From Bryobacterales bacterium (GTDB lineage: Bacteria; Acidobacteriota; Terriglobia; Bryobacterales; Bryobacteraceae): a stretch of 55,009 nucleotides of DNA. The notes below the pieces were generated by a model. That model saw only the letters and a program-made list of their open reading frames with translations, searched no databases and was not told the origin of the DNA. Made by a program: the position numbers and the translations under genes. The DNA lies in the NCBI GenBank assembly GCA_016789905.1, contig JAEUQC010000080.1:1-55009 (forward strand). The letters run 5' to 3'. Below are positions 32,952 to 42,692 of the stretch, in pieces (the first letter of the stretch is position 1; each line of letters begins with the position of its first letter).

Positions 32952-34733
32952 CTAGCGCCTCGCCGGCAGCGTCTGGTCATACGTGGCGCGCCGCCCGGCC
33001 GGCGCTTCCAGCAACGGCAGCGCTCCGTTCCTTTCCGCCTCTTCCCACCACAGCTTCTTCAGTTCCGCAAGCTTATCCGGGTGTTTAGCGGCCAGGTCCT
33101 CCGTCTCGGCGAAGTCGCTCTCCACGTGATACAGCGCCCAGCGGTCGTCATCGAAGTTGCCTCCCGGTGTGTGTATCCCCACTGCCTTCCACCCGTTGTG
33201 CCAAATGCCCCGGCTGCCCCATAGCTCGTAATACTGCCGGTCCCGCGGGTGCGCCGCGTTCGCGTTTTCGAAGGTCGCTCGGATACTCTTTCCCTGCATC
33301 GGCATCTGGCATACTCCTGCGTAAACCCCCGGAGCCTCAATCCCCGTTATATCCAGCACCGTCGGCGTTATGTCGATAACATCGACGAACTGTTTGCGCA
33401 GACCGGCCTGCTTCACGCCGGCCGGCCAGGAAAATACAAACGGCGTCTGCACGCCCCCAGCGTGCGGCCAAAGTTTGTAGAACGGAAACGGTGTGCTGGA
33501 AACCGATGCCCACGGACGCGGATACAGCGGCTGCGTCGTCGGCGTGCCCATCTCGTCGATTCGTTCGTGCATCTCGCGCATCGGCGTGCGGTCTCCATAC
33601 GGCCGCACAAACCCGCCCTTCACGCCCGCCTCCGGCGCCCCGCCATTGTCCGACATCAGGAAAATTGCCGTATTGTCGAACTGATTCGTCGCTTTCAGGT
33701 GGCTGATCAACCGGCCGATCTGCTCGTCGGTGTGCTCCAGGAACCCCGCGTACGCTGCCATAAACCGGGTGTGGACCGCGCGCTCCTCCGCCGGCAGTTC
33801 GCTCCATGCCGGGTCGCCTGGGTTCCTCGCCGCCAGCTTCGTGTTTGGCGGTATCACGCCAAGCGATATCTGCCGCCGGTGCCGTTCCCGCCGTATCTCG
33901 TCCCAGCCCTTTTCAAACGTGCCGATGTACTTATCCGTGTACGGCTTGGGCACCTGAATCGGCGCGTGCGTCGCCCCAAACGCAACGTACAGGAAAAATG
34001 GTTTCGCCGTGGCCGCCGTCGCCCGGTGGTCGGTCAGCCATTGCAACGCCTTGTCCACAATGTCCACGGAAAAGTGGTAGCCCGGCCGCGCCGGCCGCGG
34101 CAGCGTGTGGTTGTCTTCAAACAGGTCCGGCTTGTACTGGTCGGTCCACCCGGAAAGAAAACCGTACCAGCGGTCGAAGCCTTTTTGCAGCGGCCAGTGC
34201 GCCCTCGACCCGGAGGCCCTCATGTCCGCCGTCGGCACCAGGTGCCACTTACCCACGCCGTAAGTGCTGTACCCGTTCGAACCCAGAATCTGCGCCACTG
34301 TCGCCGCCGCCGGCGTCACCCGGCCCCGCGAGTGCGGATAGCCCTGGTCGTCTCCGGCGAGTTCCTTCATCCCCACAGCATGGCTATTGCGGCCCGTCAG
34401 AAGCGATGCCCGCGTCGGCGAACAAATTGCCTTCGTGTGGAAGTTGTTGTAGAGCAGTCCTGCCGCCGCCAGCGCGTCCATATGCGGCGTCGCCACTTCC
34501 GATCCGTAACAGTGCAAATCGCTGAAGCCTGTATCGTCCAGCAGTATGTACACGATGTTCGGGCTGTTCGGACGCGCTTGATTCGCCGCCAGCGGCGCGG
34601 AAACGGAATCGGCCGCGGTCCGGCCGATCGTGCCCGCAAACGTGTTGGCCGGCGTCGTGGCGCAGGGCTGTTGCGCGTGCGCGAGCGGCGCGGCGGCAAG
34701 CGCAAGCCACTGGCGGCGAGAGAGCGAAGGCAT
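32952..34733 (-). CDS. Arylsulfatase (sulfatase family S1) with leader
   Basis: The ATG at 34733 gives 593 residues starting MPSLSRRQWLALAAAPLAHA, a twin-arginine or Sec leader; the longer frame upstream is rejected. NIVYILLDDTGFSDLHCYGSE provides metal-binding Asp residues. KAICSPTRASLLTGRN is the formylglycine signature C-x-P-T-R. IGTFEKGWDEIRRERHRRQ and FLMSDNGGAPEAG follow. It hydrolyses sulfate esters outside the cytoplasm, after the Cys is converted to formylglycine by a sulfatase-modifying enzyme not found here. It fits polysaccharide degradation. Confidence 0.93.
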   Translation of the reverse strand: MPSLSRRQWLALAAAPLAHAQQPCATTPANTFAGTIGRTAADSVSAPLAANQARPNSPNIVYILLDDTGFSDLHCYGSEVATPHMDALAAAGLLYNNFHTKAICSPTRASLLTGRNSHAVGMKELAGDDQGYPHSRGRVTPAAATVAQILGSNGYSTYGVGKWHLVPTADMRASGSRAHWPLQKGFDRWYGFLSGWTDQYKPDLFEDNHTLPRPARPGYHFSVDIVDKALQWLTDHRATAATAKPFFLYVAFGATHAPIQVPKPYTDKYIGTFEKGWDEIRRERHRRQISLGVIPPNTKLAARNPGDPAWSELPAEERAVHTRFMAAYAGFLEHTDEQIGRLISHLKATNQFDNTAIFLMSDNGGAPEAGVKGGFVRPYGDRTPMREMHERIDEMGTPTTQPLYPRPWASVSSTPFPFYKLWPHAGGVQTPFVFSWPAGVKQAGLRKQFVDVIDITPTVLDITGIEAPGVYAGVCQMPMQGKSIRATFENANAAHPRDRQYYELWGSRGIWHNGWKAVGIHTPGGNFDDDRWALYHVESDFAETEDLAAKHPDKLAELKKLWWEEAERNGALPLLEAPAGRRATYDQTLPARR

Positions 34734-34765
34734 GAATCTATAGTGCCTTACCCGGGCAACGGCCG

Positions 34766-35656
34766 TTAATCGCTCAGCTTCCGCCGCACCGCCAAAAGGT
34801 CTTCGTTCGCCGCCCCGCGCTTCACCAGTTCCTGGAACCTCCCGCTCTCCGCGTCGGCGCCACGCTCCAAGAGCAGCAGCACGGCCTTCCAATTGCCGAT
34901 CGTCGCCGCGTGCGACAACACCGTGTCGCCCGTGTGCGTCTTCTTGTTGATCGGCGCGCCGCGGTCCAGCAGCGTCCTCAGCACCTCCGGGTGCGCCGTG
35001 GAAGCGGTGGCGGCGAAGAACACCGGCACGCCAAAGGCATTCGGCGCGTCCGGTTTCGCCCCGGCGTCCAGCAGCATCTTCACCGGCGCCGGTCCCGTCT
35101 TCTTGCTTGCCAAAATGGCCGCCTCCAGCGGCTTCTGTCCCGGCGCCTGGTTCGGGTCCGCTCCGGCCGCCAATAGTGCGCCCAGAATCTCCAGGTTCTC
35201 CGGCGTCTTCTCAAGCCGGTGCAGCGCCAGAATCAGCACACCCGCCACGCCCGGATGGCCGCGCAGAACGGCGGCTCTTTTTTTCACCGCCTCCAGGTCC
35301 CCCGCCAGCACAGCGTTCTGAACGTCGTTCAGCGGCGCCGCTTGGAAAGATACGGGCGGCTGGCCGGAAGTGGCCAGCGCGCCAATGCCGCTCGTAACCA
35401 GTCCGGCCCCCAGCACCAGCAGCGGCGCGCTCGCCACCGCGAACGGAATCAGCTTCGCTCCCAGCGATTGAACCCGGACGAACCAAAGCCCCAACCCCAG
35501 TAGCATTGCCCCTGGCACGATAAGCATCAGGAACACAACACTCAACGGATTCGTGTGCGATGGTTTCGCCGCCGCAAGGCCCAGAACGAACAGCAGGCCC
35601 GCCGCCCCGGCGTCTATGGCGAGCGCCACCCAGAAGAGAATCCGTAGAATCGTCAT
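34766..35656 (-). CDS. Membrane protein with ankyrin repeats
   Basis: The start at ATG 35656 (GGAG close upstream) is preferred; an ATG at 35689 is possible. About three membrane helices occupy the N-terminus (ILRILFWVALAIDAGAAGLLFVLGLAA, SVVFLMLIVPGAMLLGLGLWFV, LIPFAVASAPLLVLGAGLVTSGIG). The rest is ankyrin-like: ILGALLAAGADPNQAPGQKPLEAAI, VKMLLDAGAKPDAPNAFGVPVFFAA, LRTLLDRGAPINKKTHTGDTVLSHAA and LLLLERGADAESG. Ankyrin repeats bind proteins. No partner is evident. Confidence 0.82.
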   Translation of the reverse strand: MTILRILFWVALAIDAGAAGLLFVLGLAAAKPSHTNPLSVVFLMLIVPGAMLLGLGLWFVRVQSLGAKLIPFAVASAPLLVLGAGLVTSGIGALATSGQPPVSFQAAPLNDVQNAVLAGDLEAVKKRAAVLRGHPGVAGVLILALHRLEKTPENLEILGALLAAGADPNQAPGQKPLEAAILASKKTGPAPVKMLLDAGAKPDAPNAFGVPVFFAATASTAHPEVLRTLLDRGAPINKKTHTGDTVLSHAATIGNWKAVLLLLERGADAESGRFQELVKRGAANEDLLAVRRKLSD

Positions 35657-35725
35657 CACTCCATTGGGCGCGATTCGCGGCCGAAACATGTCATGCAATC
35701 ACAAAATGGCTGTATAGTAACCCTG

Positions 35726-36604
35726 ATGCTGCCCCGAAGAACCCTTCTACAGGCGCCGCTGGCTGCGGGGGCGGCGGAGCCATCTATGAAGCTTGGAATG
35801 CACCAATTCACCTCCGCCGCGGCGGGCTACGCGAAGTCGCTCGAAGGCTGGGCCAAGGCCGGCATCACGCTTGTCGAACCCGCCTCCGGTCTGGTGGACG
35901 ACTTTCTGAAAACCCACACCATGGCCGAGGCCAAACGCGTTCTCCGCGACAACGGCCTCACCGTCATCTCCGGCGCTGCCGGCGTCACCGGCCTCTGGGA
36001 TCCGAATCCGAAATTCGCCGACAACCTCGAAGCCTTCCGCCGCCGTTGTGAACAGTTCGCCGAACTCGGCGCACCCCTCATCTATTCCCCCTGCGTCACC
36101 GCCGCCAAGTTCACCGCCGAGGATTATAGCCGCTCCGTGGACAACATCCGCCGCGTCTCCGATGTCGCCAAACAGCACGGGTTGAAAGTCGGCGCGGAGT
36201 TTGTGCGGAACTCCACCTTCCTCGCCTCACTGCCCACTGCGCTGCGCCTCCACCGGCAAGCCGCCCACTCCCACTTCGGCATTATTTTCGATTGTTACCA
36301 CTTTTGGTCCGGCCCCAGCCGCCTGGAAGATATGGACGGCATCCGGCCCGGCGAAATCCTGCACGCCCACCTGAACGACACGCCGGATATGCCCCGCGAA
36401 TTGCTCGACCTCCAGTCCCGCGTCATGCCCGGGGAAGGCGTCGCCCCGCTGTCCGCGATTCTCAAAAAACTCGTCGCTCGCGGTTACGGCGGCCCCATCT
36501 CCGTGGAACTGTTCTGGCCTCGTTATCAGCAGGCCGATCCGTTCCTTCTCGCCTCGGAAATCCAAAAACGATCCCAGGCCGTCTTTCGCGCCGCCGGCGT
36601 ATAG
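35726..36604 (+). CDS. Sugar phosphate isomerase/epimerase (xylose isomerase-like TIM barrel) with RR leader
   Basis: The ATG at 35726 gives a 292-residue protein starting MLPRRTLLQAPLAAGAAEPS, a twin-arginine-like leader. The TIM-barrel family marks are GITLVEPASG, LKVGAEFVRNS, FGIIFDCYHFWSG (metal Asp/His), LHAHLNDTPD, a base around VMPGEGVAPL and GPISVELFW. It may isomerise or epimerise a sugar. It begins a long + strand block with Gfo/Idh, a second barrel enzyme and ThuA genes. Confidence 0.85.
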   Translation: MLPRRTLLQAPLAAGAAEPSMKLGMHQFTSAAAGYAKSLEGWAKAGITLVEPASGLVDDFLKTHTMAEAKRVLRDNGLTVISGAAGVTGLWDPNPKFADNLEAFRRRCEQFAELGAPLIYSPCVTAAKFTAEDYSRSVDNIRRVSDVAKQHGLKVGAEFVRNSTFLASLPTALRLHRQAAHSHFGIIFDCYHFWSGPSRLEDMDGIRPGEILHAHLNDTPDMPRELLDLQSRVMPGEGVAPLSAILKKLVARGYGGPISVELFWPRYQQADPFLLASEIQKRSQAVFRAAGV

Positions 36605-36669
36605 CCTCGCCGCGCCCCCCCTGGGAATCGCCAAAAATCGGGACTACACTTGGGGGCAAGGAGGGTCCT

Positions 36670-37869
36670 ATGCCGACTCCCGCCGTCACTCGCCGTACTC
36701 TGCTCGCCTCCGCGTCCACGGCCATCTCCTCTTCCCAGGTGCCAGGCGCCAATGGCCGCGTCCGCCTCGGCCTCATCGGTTGCGGCGGCCGCGGCCAGCA
36801 TCTGGTCCGCATGGCCCGCGCCGCCGCCGGCGCGGAATTTGTCGCCGTCTGCGACGCCTGGGACCTTCGCCGCCGCCAGGCCATTGACACAATCGGCCAG
36901 CACTTCCCCGGCGCCAAGCCGCTCGAATTCGCCGATCACCGCAAACTCCTCGACAGCCCCAATATCGATGCCGTCATCGTCGCCACCACCGATCATTGGC
37001 ACTCCCGCATGACCGTCGATGCCTGCCGCGCCGGCAAAGATGTCTATGTCGAAAAACCCATGACCTCGCTCCCCATGCAGGGCCACGAAATCGTCAACGC
37101 CGTCAACGCTTCCAAACGCGTTCTGCAGGTCGGCGTGCAGCAGCGTTCCATCAGCCACTTCATCGAAGCCAAGGAACGCTTCGTCGATTCCGGCCTGCTC
37201 GGCCCGGTCCACATGGTCCGCACCATCTGGAACGCCAACGGCGGCTACCTCACGCCAGTGCCCCCCGGCATGGACACCAAACCGCCCGGCCTCGATTGGG
37301 ACGCTGTCCTCGGCTGGCTTCCCGCGCGTCCGTGGAACCCCAAAATGTACTTCAACCGATTCGCCTATTGGGAGTTCTCCACCGGCGGCCAAACCGGCGG
37401 CCTCTTCGTCCACATGGTCGATGTTGTCCACTGGTTCCTCGGCCTCACCAACCCCCTCTCCGCTGTTGCCGTTGGCGGCATCTATCAATATAACGACGGC
37501 CGCGACACCGCCGACAACATCAACTTCGCGCTCGATTACCCCAAACAACTCAACGTCACTTTTGAAGCCACTATCACCGACATGATCCCTCGCGAATCGG
37601 CCGACATCGTGTTCATGGGCGAAAAGGGACGGCTCAACATCTTCCGCTACGGCTATCGCTTCCTGCCCCGCGATGGAGGCGAACCCATCGTCGCCAAAGG
37701 CGGCCCCGAATCGGCCCACATGGCCAACTTCCTCGATTGTGTCCGTTCCCGCAATACTCCCAACGCCAACGCCGTCGACGGCCACTACGGCGCCATGGCC
37801 TGCCACATGGGCAATCTCGCCTACCAGAAGAAGCAGCGCGTCGCCTGGGACTCCGCCTGGGCCGTCTAG
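36670..37869 (+). CDS. Gfo/Idh/MocA-family oxidoreductase with RR leader
   Basis: AGGAGG upstream fixes the ATG at 36670. The 399-residue product begins MPTPAVTRRTLLASASTAIS (a twin-arginine-like leader). The Rossmann motif VRLGLIGCGGRGQHLVRMA, VDAVIVATTDHWHSRMTVDACRAGKDVYVEKPM with the EKP lysine and FVHMVDVVHWFLGL follow. Such secreted-looking Gfo/Idh proteins are frequent in Planctomycetes and Acidobacteriota and belong to sugar catabolism. Its stop codon overlaps the SD of the next gene, so they are one operon. Confidence 0.9.
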   Translation: MPTPAVTRRTLLASASTAISSSQVPGANGRVRLGLIGCGGRGQHLVRMARAAAGAEFVAVCDAWDLRRRQAIDTIGQHFPGAKPLEFADHRKLLDSPNIDAVIVATTDHWHSRMTVDACRAGKDVYVEKPMTSLPMQGHEIVNAVNASKRVLQVGVQQRSISHFIEAKERFVDSGLLGPVHMVRTIWNANGGYLTPVPPGMDTKPPGLDWDAVLGWLPARPWNPKMYFNRFAYWEFSTGGQTGGLFVHMVDVVHWFLGLTNPLSAVAVGGIYQYNDGRDTADNINFALDYPKQLNVTFEATITDMIPRESADIVFMGEKGRLNIFRYGYRFLPRDGGEPIVAKGGPESAHMANFLDCVRSRNTPNANAVDGHYGAMACHMGNLAYQKKQRVAWDSAWAV

Positions 37870-37879
37870 GAGCCGTGCC

Positions 37880-38704
37880 ATGACACCCGGTATCAATATG
37901 GAATTCTGCCGCTGCGAAGACCTCTCCTTCGCCGCCGGCGTGGAACGCGCCGCCGCCATCGGCTACACCGTCATCGAGCCCATGGTCCACAACGGACGCG
38001 AACTTCTCTCCGAAGCCGGCTACTTCCATTCCGTCTCCATGGACGACGATCCGCTCGACATCCTCGACATCTGCCGCCGCTTCGGCGTCCGCTGTTCCGG
38101 CCTCTCCGCCCACACGCCGCTCATGCGTCCGGAAATCGCCGTCCCCTACCTCGAAAAGGCTATCCGCTTTGCCAAGGCCCTCGGCGCCCCCGTTGTCAAT
38201 ACCGACGAAGGCATCCGCCCCGCCTGGCTCGACGATTCTGAAATCTGGTACGCCATGAAATACACGCTCAAAAAAGTGCTCCGCCTCGCTGAGCGCTACG
38301 GCGTCTTCATCGCCATTGAGCCCCACCAGTCGATCACCAAAACCACGGCCGGCCTCCTCCGCGTCGCCACCCTGGTTGACTCTCCCATGCTCAAAGTCAA
38401 CTACGACACCGGCAATGCCTTTCTCGGCGGCGAAGACCCCTACGCCGGTCTCGCCGCCGTTGCCTCTCGTGTCGTCCACATCCACGCAAAGGATATCTCC
38501 GTCCGACACGCCGAAGCCGAACGCGGTAAGGTCACCGGCACCCCTGTGGGTTGCGCCTGCGGCGATGGCGTTATCGATTGGGCCCGCGTCGCCGCCATCC
38601 TCCGCGCCGCGGGTTTCAATGGCGTCCTCTCCGTCGAATGCGGCACGCCCGCGCAGGCCGCCCGCTCGCTTACCCATCTCAACCAGGTGCTCGCCCATGT
38701 CTAG
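37880..38704 (+). CDS. Sugar phosphate isomerase/epimerase (TIM barrel)
   Basis: The ATG at 37880 (AGGAG 7 nt upstream) gives 274 residues without a leader. The TIM-barrel family appears as GYTVIEPMVHNG, VVNTDEGIRP, YGVFIAIEPHQSITKT, LKVNYDTGNAFLGG (metal Asp), VVHIHAKDIS and GVLSVECGTPAQA. The Glu, Asp, His and Glu positions of the metal site are in place. It is likely to act after the Gfo/Idh enzyme on a keto-sugar (inference). It overlaps the ThuA gene by 8 bp. Confidence 0.88.
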   Translation: MTPGINMEFCRCEDLSFAAGVERAAAIGYTVIEPMVHNGRELLSEAGYFHSVSMDDDPLDILDICRRFGVRCSGLSAHTPLMRPEIAVPYLEKAIRFAKALGAPVVNTDEGIRPAWLDDSEIWYAMKYTLKKVLRLAERYGVFIAIEPHQSITKTTAGLLRVATLVDSPMLKVNYDTGNAFLGGEDPYAGLAAVASRVVHIHAKDISVRHAEAERGKVTGTPVGCACGDGVIDWARVAAILRAAGFNGVLSVECGTPAQAARSLTHLNQVLAHV

Positions 38705-40142
38705 GCTCGTGTTCCTCCTTTCCCTGCCGCTCCTCGCCCAATTCACTCCCGTTCCAGATCGCTACTATTTCGAACCCGGCAAGCTGCGCGTCTTAATCCT
38801 CACCGGCCGCAACAATCATGATTGGCGGGAAACAAACCCGTACCTGCGCGAACTCCTGCAGGCCACCGGCCGTTTCGATGTCCGCGTCACCGAGGAGCCC
38901 TCCGGCCTCACTGCCGAATCGCTCCGGCCCTATGATGTTCTCGTGTCCAACTACTGCGGACCCCGCTGGGGCGATACCGCCGAAAAGGCCATCGAAGCGT
39001 TCGTCCGCGACGGCAAAGGCCTCGTCGCCGTCCACGCCGCCAGCTACCCCTTCGGCGACGCTGCCGTCCTCGGCGAACGCATGTCCCGCACCGGCGTCTA
39101 CCAACAGCCCTGGCTCGCCTGGGGCGATATGGTCGGCGCCACCTGGTCGGAGAGTGAACCCAAAACTGGCCACGGCCCCCGCGATGCGTTCCATGTCGTC
39201 TTCACCGATACCGCCCATCCCATCACTGCCGGCCTCGGCCAGCGCTTCGTTACATCCGACGAGCTCTACCGCAACTTCCGCCTCAAGCCCGGCATTCGCG
39301 TCCTTGCCACCGGCCGCGATAAACCCCTCATCTGGACCGTCAACTACGGCCGGGGCCGTGTTTTTCACACCGCCCTCGGTCACGATCTGGACTCCATGCA
39401 CACGCCCGGCTTCGCCGCCACCTATGCTCGCGGCGCCGAATGGGCCGCCTCTTCCGCCGTCACAATTCCCGCCGCCATCGGCACAAACCACAAGCTTCCA
39501 AATGCCGTCCGCGTGCTCCTCGTCACCGGCGGGCACGATCACGAATCGTCCTTCTATTCCGTCTTTGAAAATTGGCGCGACGTTCGCGTCAACGTTGACC
39601 CGCATCCCGTCGCCTTCCGCCAAGATCTGCGCAGGAACTACGACGTTCTCGTGCTCTACGACACCATCCAACTCGACCAACTCTCAACCCAGTCCCGCAA
39701 GAATCTCCAGGATTTTGTCGAATCAGGCAAAGGCCTCGTCGTGCTCCATCACGCAATCGTCGATTTCTCCGCCTGGGACTGGTGGTGGAAAGAGGTTGTC
39801 GGCGGACGCTATTTCCTCAAGGCGGAGGCCGAATATCCCGCGTCCACTTACCGCCACGACGTCGAACTCATCGTCACCCCTGCGCCCGGCCATCCCATCA
39901 CCAGGGGCCTGCCCCAAATGCGTATCTTCGACGAGACTTACAAACACGTCTGGCATCGCCCCGATGTGCAGGTGCTCTTAACCGCCGATCATCCAACCAG
40001 CGACGTCAACATCGGCTGGGTAAGCCCCTACGCGAAATCGCGCGTCGTCTATCTCCAACCCGGCCACGGCCGCGAGTCGCACGAACTGCCCTGGTTCCGC
40101 TCTCTTGTCCATCGCGCCATTCTCTGGACCGCCGGCCGCTAA
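38697..40142 (+). CDS. Tandem ThuA-domain protein, secreted
   Basis: The ATG at 38697 gives a 481-residue protein with a short signal (MSRLVFLLSLPLLAQF). Two ThuA-like, class I amidotransferase-like domains follow each other: first LRVLILTGRNNHDWRETNPYLRELL ... GKGLVAVHAASYPFG ... HPITAGLGQRF ... FHTALGHD; second VRVLLVTGGHDHESSFYSVFENW ... GKGLVVLHHAIVDFSAWDWWW ... HPITRGLPQMRIFDE ... VYLQPGHG. ThuA proteins are implicated in trehalose/3-keto-glucoside use. Two fused copies suggest an internal duplication. It is cotranscribed with the isomerase and oxidoreductase genes. Confidence 0.87.
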   Translation: MSRLVFLLSLPLLAQFTPVPDRYYFEPGKLRVLILTGRNNHDWRETNPYLRELLQATGRFDVRVTEEPSGLTAESLRPYDVLVSNYCGPRWGDTAEKAIEAFVRDGKGLVAVHAASYPFGDAAVLGERMSRTGVYQQPWLAWGDMVGATWSESEPKTGHGPRDAFHVVFTDTAHPITAGLGQRFVTSDELYRNFRLKPGIRVLATGRDKPLIWTVNYGRGRVFHTALGHDLDSMHTPGFAATYARGAEWAASSAVTIPAAIGTNHKLPNAVRVLLVTGGHDHESSFYSVFENWRDVRVNVDPHPVAFRQDLRRNYDVLVLYDTIQLDQLSTQSRKNLQDFVESGKGLVVLHHAIVDFSAWDWWWKEVVGGRYFLKAEAEYPASTYRHDVELIVTPAPGHPITRGLPQMRIFDETYKHVWHRPDVQVLLTADHPTSDVNIGWVSPYAKSRVVYLQPGHGRESHELPWFRSLVHRAILWTAGR

Positions 40143-40166
40143 TCCATTCCATGCGATCCTGAAAGA

Positions 40167-41426
40167 TTGCCCCGCAAGAAGCACAACGATACCGGCTTCG
40201 GCATCGACTTCGGCACCTCCAACAGTTCTGTGGCTTTCGCGAACCAGCGAACGGTTACCCTCGCGCGCTTCGCCGCTGGTGTCGAGTCCTTCCGGTCCAT
40301 CCTCTACGCCGAATCCCACGCCGGCCACCGCACCCGCTGGTTCGCCGGCCCGGAGGCCATCACCCAATACCTCGACGCCGACGCCAAGGGCCGCCTCATC
40401 CAGTCCCTCAAATCCTTCCTCGCCAGCCGCACTCTCAAATCCACCGAAGTGTTCGGCCGCCAGTACCGCGTCGAAGAACTCATCGCCATCCTCCTCCGCG
40501 ATATCCGCACACAGGCCGAAGCCTTCTTCTCTCAGCCCATCCGCCGCGTCACCGCCGGCCGCCCCGTCCGCTTCGTCGGCGCGGAAACCGCCGCTGACGA
40601 TGCCTTCGCCCTTGCCCGCCTCCGCGAATCCTTCCACCTGGCCGGCTTCGAAGACGTCGATTTTGAAATGGAGCCCGTCGCCGCCGCCTGGTTCCACGCC
40701 TCCCAACTCGCTCACGAAGAACTCCTTCTCGTCGGCGATTTTGGCGGCGGCACCAGTGACTTTTCTCTCCTCCGTGTCGGCCCCGGCAAACGGCAGCTTC
40801 TCGGCAACGCCGGCGTCGGCCTCGCCGGCGACGCCTTCGATTCCCGCCTCATTCGACACGTCGTCTCTCCCACCCTCGGCCTCGGCACCTGGCTCCACTC
40901 CAGTGGCAAACGCCTCCCCGTCCCTGTTTGGGTCTACTCGCATCTGGAGCGCTGGCACTATCTGTCCTTCCTCCAAACCAGCAAGACGCTCCATCTTCTC
41001 CGCTCCCTCCCCGGCAGCGCCGAAGAGCCCGAAAAACTGGAAGCGCTCTATCGCCTCGTCCGCGACGATCTCGGCTATCGCCTCCACGAATCCGTCCAGC
41101 ACACCAAGCGCCTCCTTTCCACCGCCGATGTCGCCGGTTTCCATTTTCAAGATGGCGATGTCGATGTCGCCGCCACCGTCCGCCGCGACGAATTCGAATC
41201 CTGGATTGCGCCCGATCTGGAGGCCATCGCAGCCGCCGTCCTCACGCTCCTTCAAAAGACCGGTGTCGATCCCGCTCAAGTTGACCGCGTCTTCCTAACC
41301 GGCGGCACCTCCTTCGTTCCCGCCGTTCGCAACATCTTCACCTCCCGCTTCGGCCCCGCCAAGGTCCTCTCCGGCGATGAGTTCACGTCCATCGCCCAGG
41401 GCCTGGCCCTCCACGCCGCGCGATAA
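40167..41426 (+). CDS. Hsp70-like ATPase without substrate-binding domain (YegD-like)
   Basis: The TTG start at 40167 gives 419 residues. Actin-fold ATPase motifs are FGIDFGTSNSSVAFAN (phosphate 1), LLLVGDFGGGTSDFSLLRV (phosphate 2) and VFLTGGTSFVPAVRNIF (adenosine). The protein ends after the nucleotide-binding domain, so it lacks the peptide-binding half of DnaK. It resembles YegD. The role is unknown. Its place between ThuA and DUF1593 genes of a sugar locus is probably incidental. It ends 9 bp before the next start. Confidence 0.87.
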   Translation: MPRKKHNDTGFGIDFGTSNSSVAFANQRTVTLARFAAGVESFRSILYAESHAGHRTRWFAGPEAITQYLDADAKGRLIQSLKSFLASRTLKSTEVFGRQYRVEELIAILLRDIRTQAEAFFSQPIRRVTAGRPVRFVGAETAADDAFALARLRESFHLAGFEDVDFEMEPVAAAWFHASQLAHEELLLVGDFGGGTSDFSLLRVGPGKRQLLGNAGVGLAGDAFDSRLIRHVVSPTLGLGTWLHSSGKRLPVPVWVYSHLERWHYLSFLQTSKTLHLLRSLPGSAEEPEKLEALYRLVRDDLGYRLHESVQHTKRLLSTADVAGFHFQDGDVDVAATVRRDEFESWIAPDLEAIAAAVLTLLQKTGVDPAQVDRVFLTGGTSFVPAVRNIFTSRFGPAKVLSGDEFTSIAQGLALHAAR

Positions 41427-41435
41427 ACTCGTGCT

Positions 41436-42686
41436 TTGCTCCCTCTCTCCCGTCGCGCCCTCCTCCTCGCCGCCGCCCCCCGCGAACCCCGCCCTCGCGT
41501 TCTCGTCTCCACCGATATCGGCGGCACCGACCCCGACGATTTTCAGTCGATGGTCCATCTCCTCCTCTATGCCGACATCTTCGATATCGAAGGCCTCGTC
41601 TCCTCTCCCTTCGGCCCTGGCCGCGCTCGCCACATCCTCGAAGTCATCGAGCGGTATCAACAGGATTATCCCGCCCTCCGCGCCCATTCCCGTCTCTATC
41701 CCAAGCCCGCCGCCCTGCGCCGCATCACAAAGCAGGGCGCCTTCGATAGCCCCGGCCCCGCCGGCATCGGCGCCTCCACCGAAGGGTCCCGCTGGATCGT
41801 CCATTGCGCCAAAAAGCGCGATCCTCGCCCGCTCCACGTCCTCGTCTGGGGCGGCATTGAGGACCTCGCCCAGGCGCTCCACGATGCCCCGGAAATCCTC
41901 CCCGAACTTCGCGTTTACTTCATTGGCGGCCCAAATAAAATGTGGAGTGTCGATGCATATGACTACATCGAACGAACCCACCCCAAGCTCTGGATCATCG
42001 AGGCCAACTCCACCTACCGTGGCTGGTTCGCCGGCGGTCGCCAGGACGGCGAATGGGGCAACGCCGCCTTCGTCGCTCAACATCTCGCCGGCCGCGGCGC
42101 CTTGGGCGACTACTTCGCCACCCACCTGAAAGGCGCCATCAAAATGGGCGACTCTCCCTCCCTCGCCCGCCTCATCCACGGCTCGCCCGAAGATCCCTCT
42201 CAACCCAGTTGGGGCGGCCGCTTCGTCCGTCTCTGGGATGGCCGCAAGTCACTCTTCTCCCGCCTCACCTCCGAAGCCGACCACGTGGAAGTCTTCGGCG
42301 TCGTCGAATTCGCCATCCCAGCTCCGGCCGGTCTCACGGCTACCCACAAGTCGCGCGTCTTGCTCGATAACCGCGTCCCCTGTCCGGTCCTTCTCGACGG
42401 CGCCACCCTTCGTTTCCGCTTCTCCCCTCGCGACGCCAAAGTCTGGCGCTTCACCTTCGAAAGTGATTTCCCCCCGCTTCACGGCCTTTCCGCCAATTTC
42501 ACCGCCGCCCTTCCGCCCTCCAGCCGTTCCAGTCTCCCCTCCTCTCTCCACCCCAACTGGTGGACCGACGATCCCGCGCCCGCCGCCGCCGAAGGCATCC
42601 ACCCCGGCGCCAAATCTGTCAGCCAGTGGCGAATCGATTTTCTCCGCCACTTCGCTCAACGCATCCAACGCTGCCGCCGCACCTAA
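41436..42686 (+). CDS. DUF1593 (nucleoside-hydrolase-like) protein
   Basis: The TTG start at 41436 gives 416 residues with a short RR leader (LPLSRRALLLAAAP). PRVLVSTDIGGTDPDDFQSMVHLLLYADIFDIEGLVSSPFGPG is the DUF1593 opening and resembles the Asp-rich calcium site of nucleoside hydrolases. LHVLVWGGIEDLAQAL and VYFIGGPNKMWS follow. A C-terminal beta domain (from about 285) may bind carbohydrate. Members occur in polysaccharide-degrading loci. Catalysis is unproven. Confidence 0.83.
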   Translation: MLPLSRRALLLAAAPREPRPRVLVSTDIGGTDPDDFQSMVHLLLYADIFDIEGLVSSPFGPGRARHILEVIERYQQDYPALRAHSRLYPKPAALRRITKQGAFDSPGPAGIGASTEGSRWIVHCAKKRDPRPLHVLVWGGIEDLAQALHDAPEILPELRVYFIGGPNKMWSVDAYDYIERTHPKLWIIEANSTYRGWFAGGRQDGEWGNAAFVAQHLAGRGALGDYFATHLKGAIKMGDSPSLARLIHGSPEDPSQPSWGGRFVRLWDGRKSLFSRLTSEADHVEVFGVVEFAIPAPAGLTATHKSRVLLDNRVPCPVLLDGATLRFRFSPRDAKVWRFTFESDFPPLHGLSANFTAALPPSSRSSLPSSLHPNWWTDDPAPAAAEGIHPGAKSVSQWRIDFLRHFAQRIQRCRRT

Positions 42687-42692
42687 TCACCC

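Noticed and set aside
32952..34892. Longer sulfatase start at 34892
   Set aside because: The upstream extension is Gly/Arg/Ala-rich and overlaps the ankyrin gene; the leader MPSLSRRQWLALAAAPLAHA begins at 34733.
36526..37959. 477-codon minus-strand frame
   Set aside because: It is antisense to the Gfo/Idh gene with a strong SD and family motifs on the + strand.
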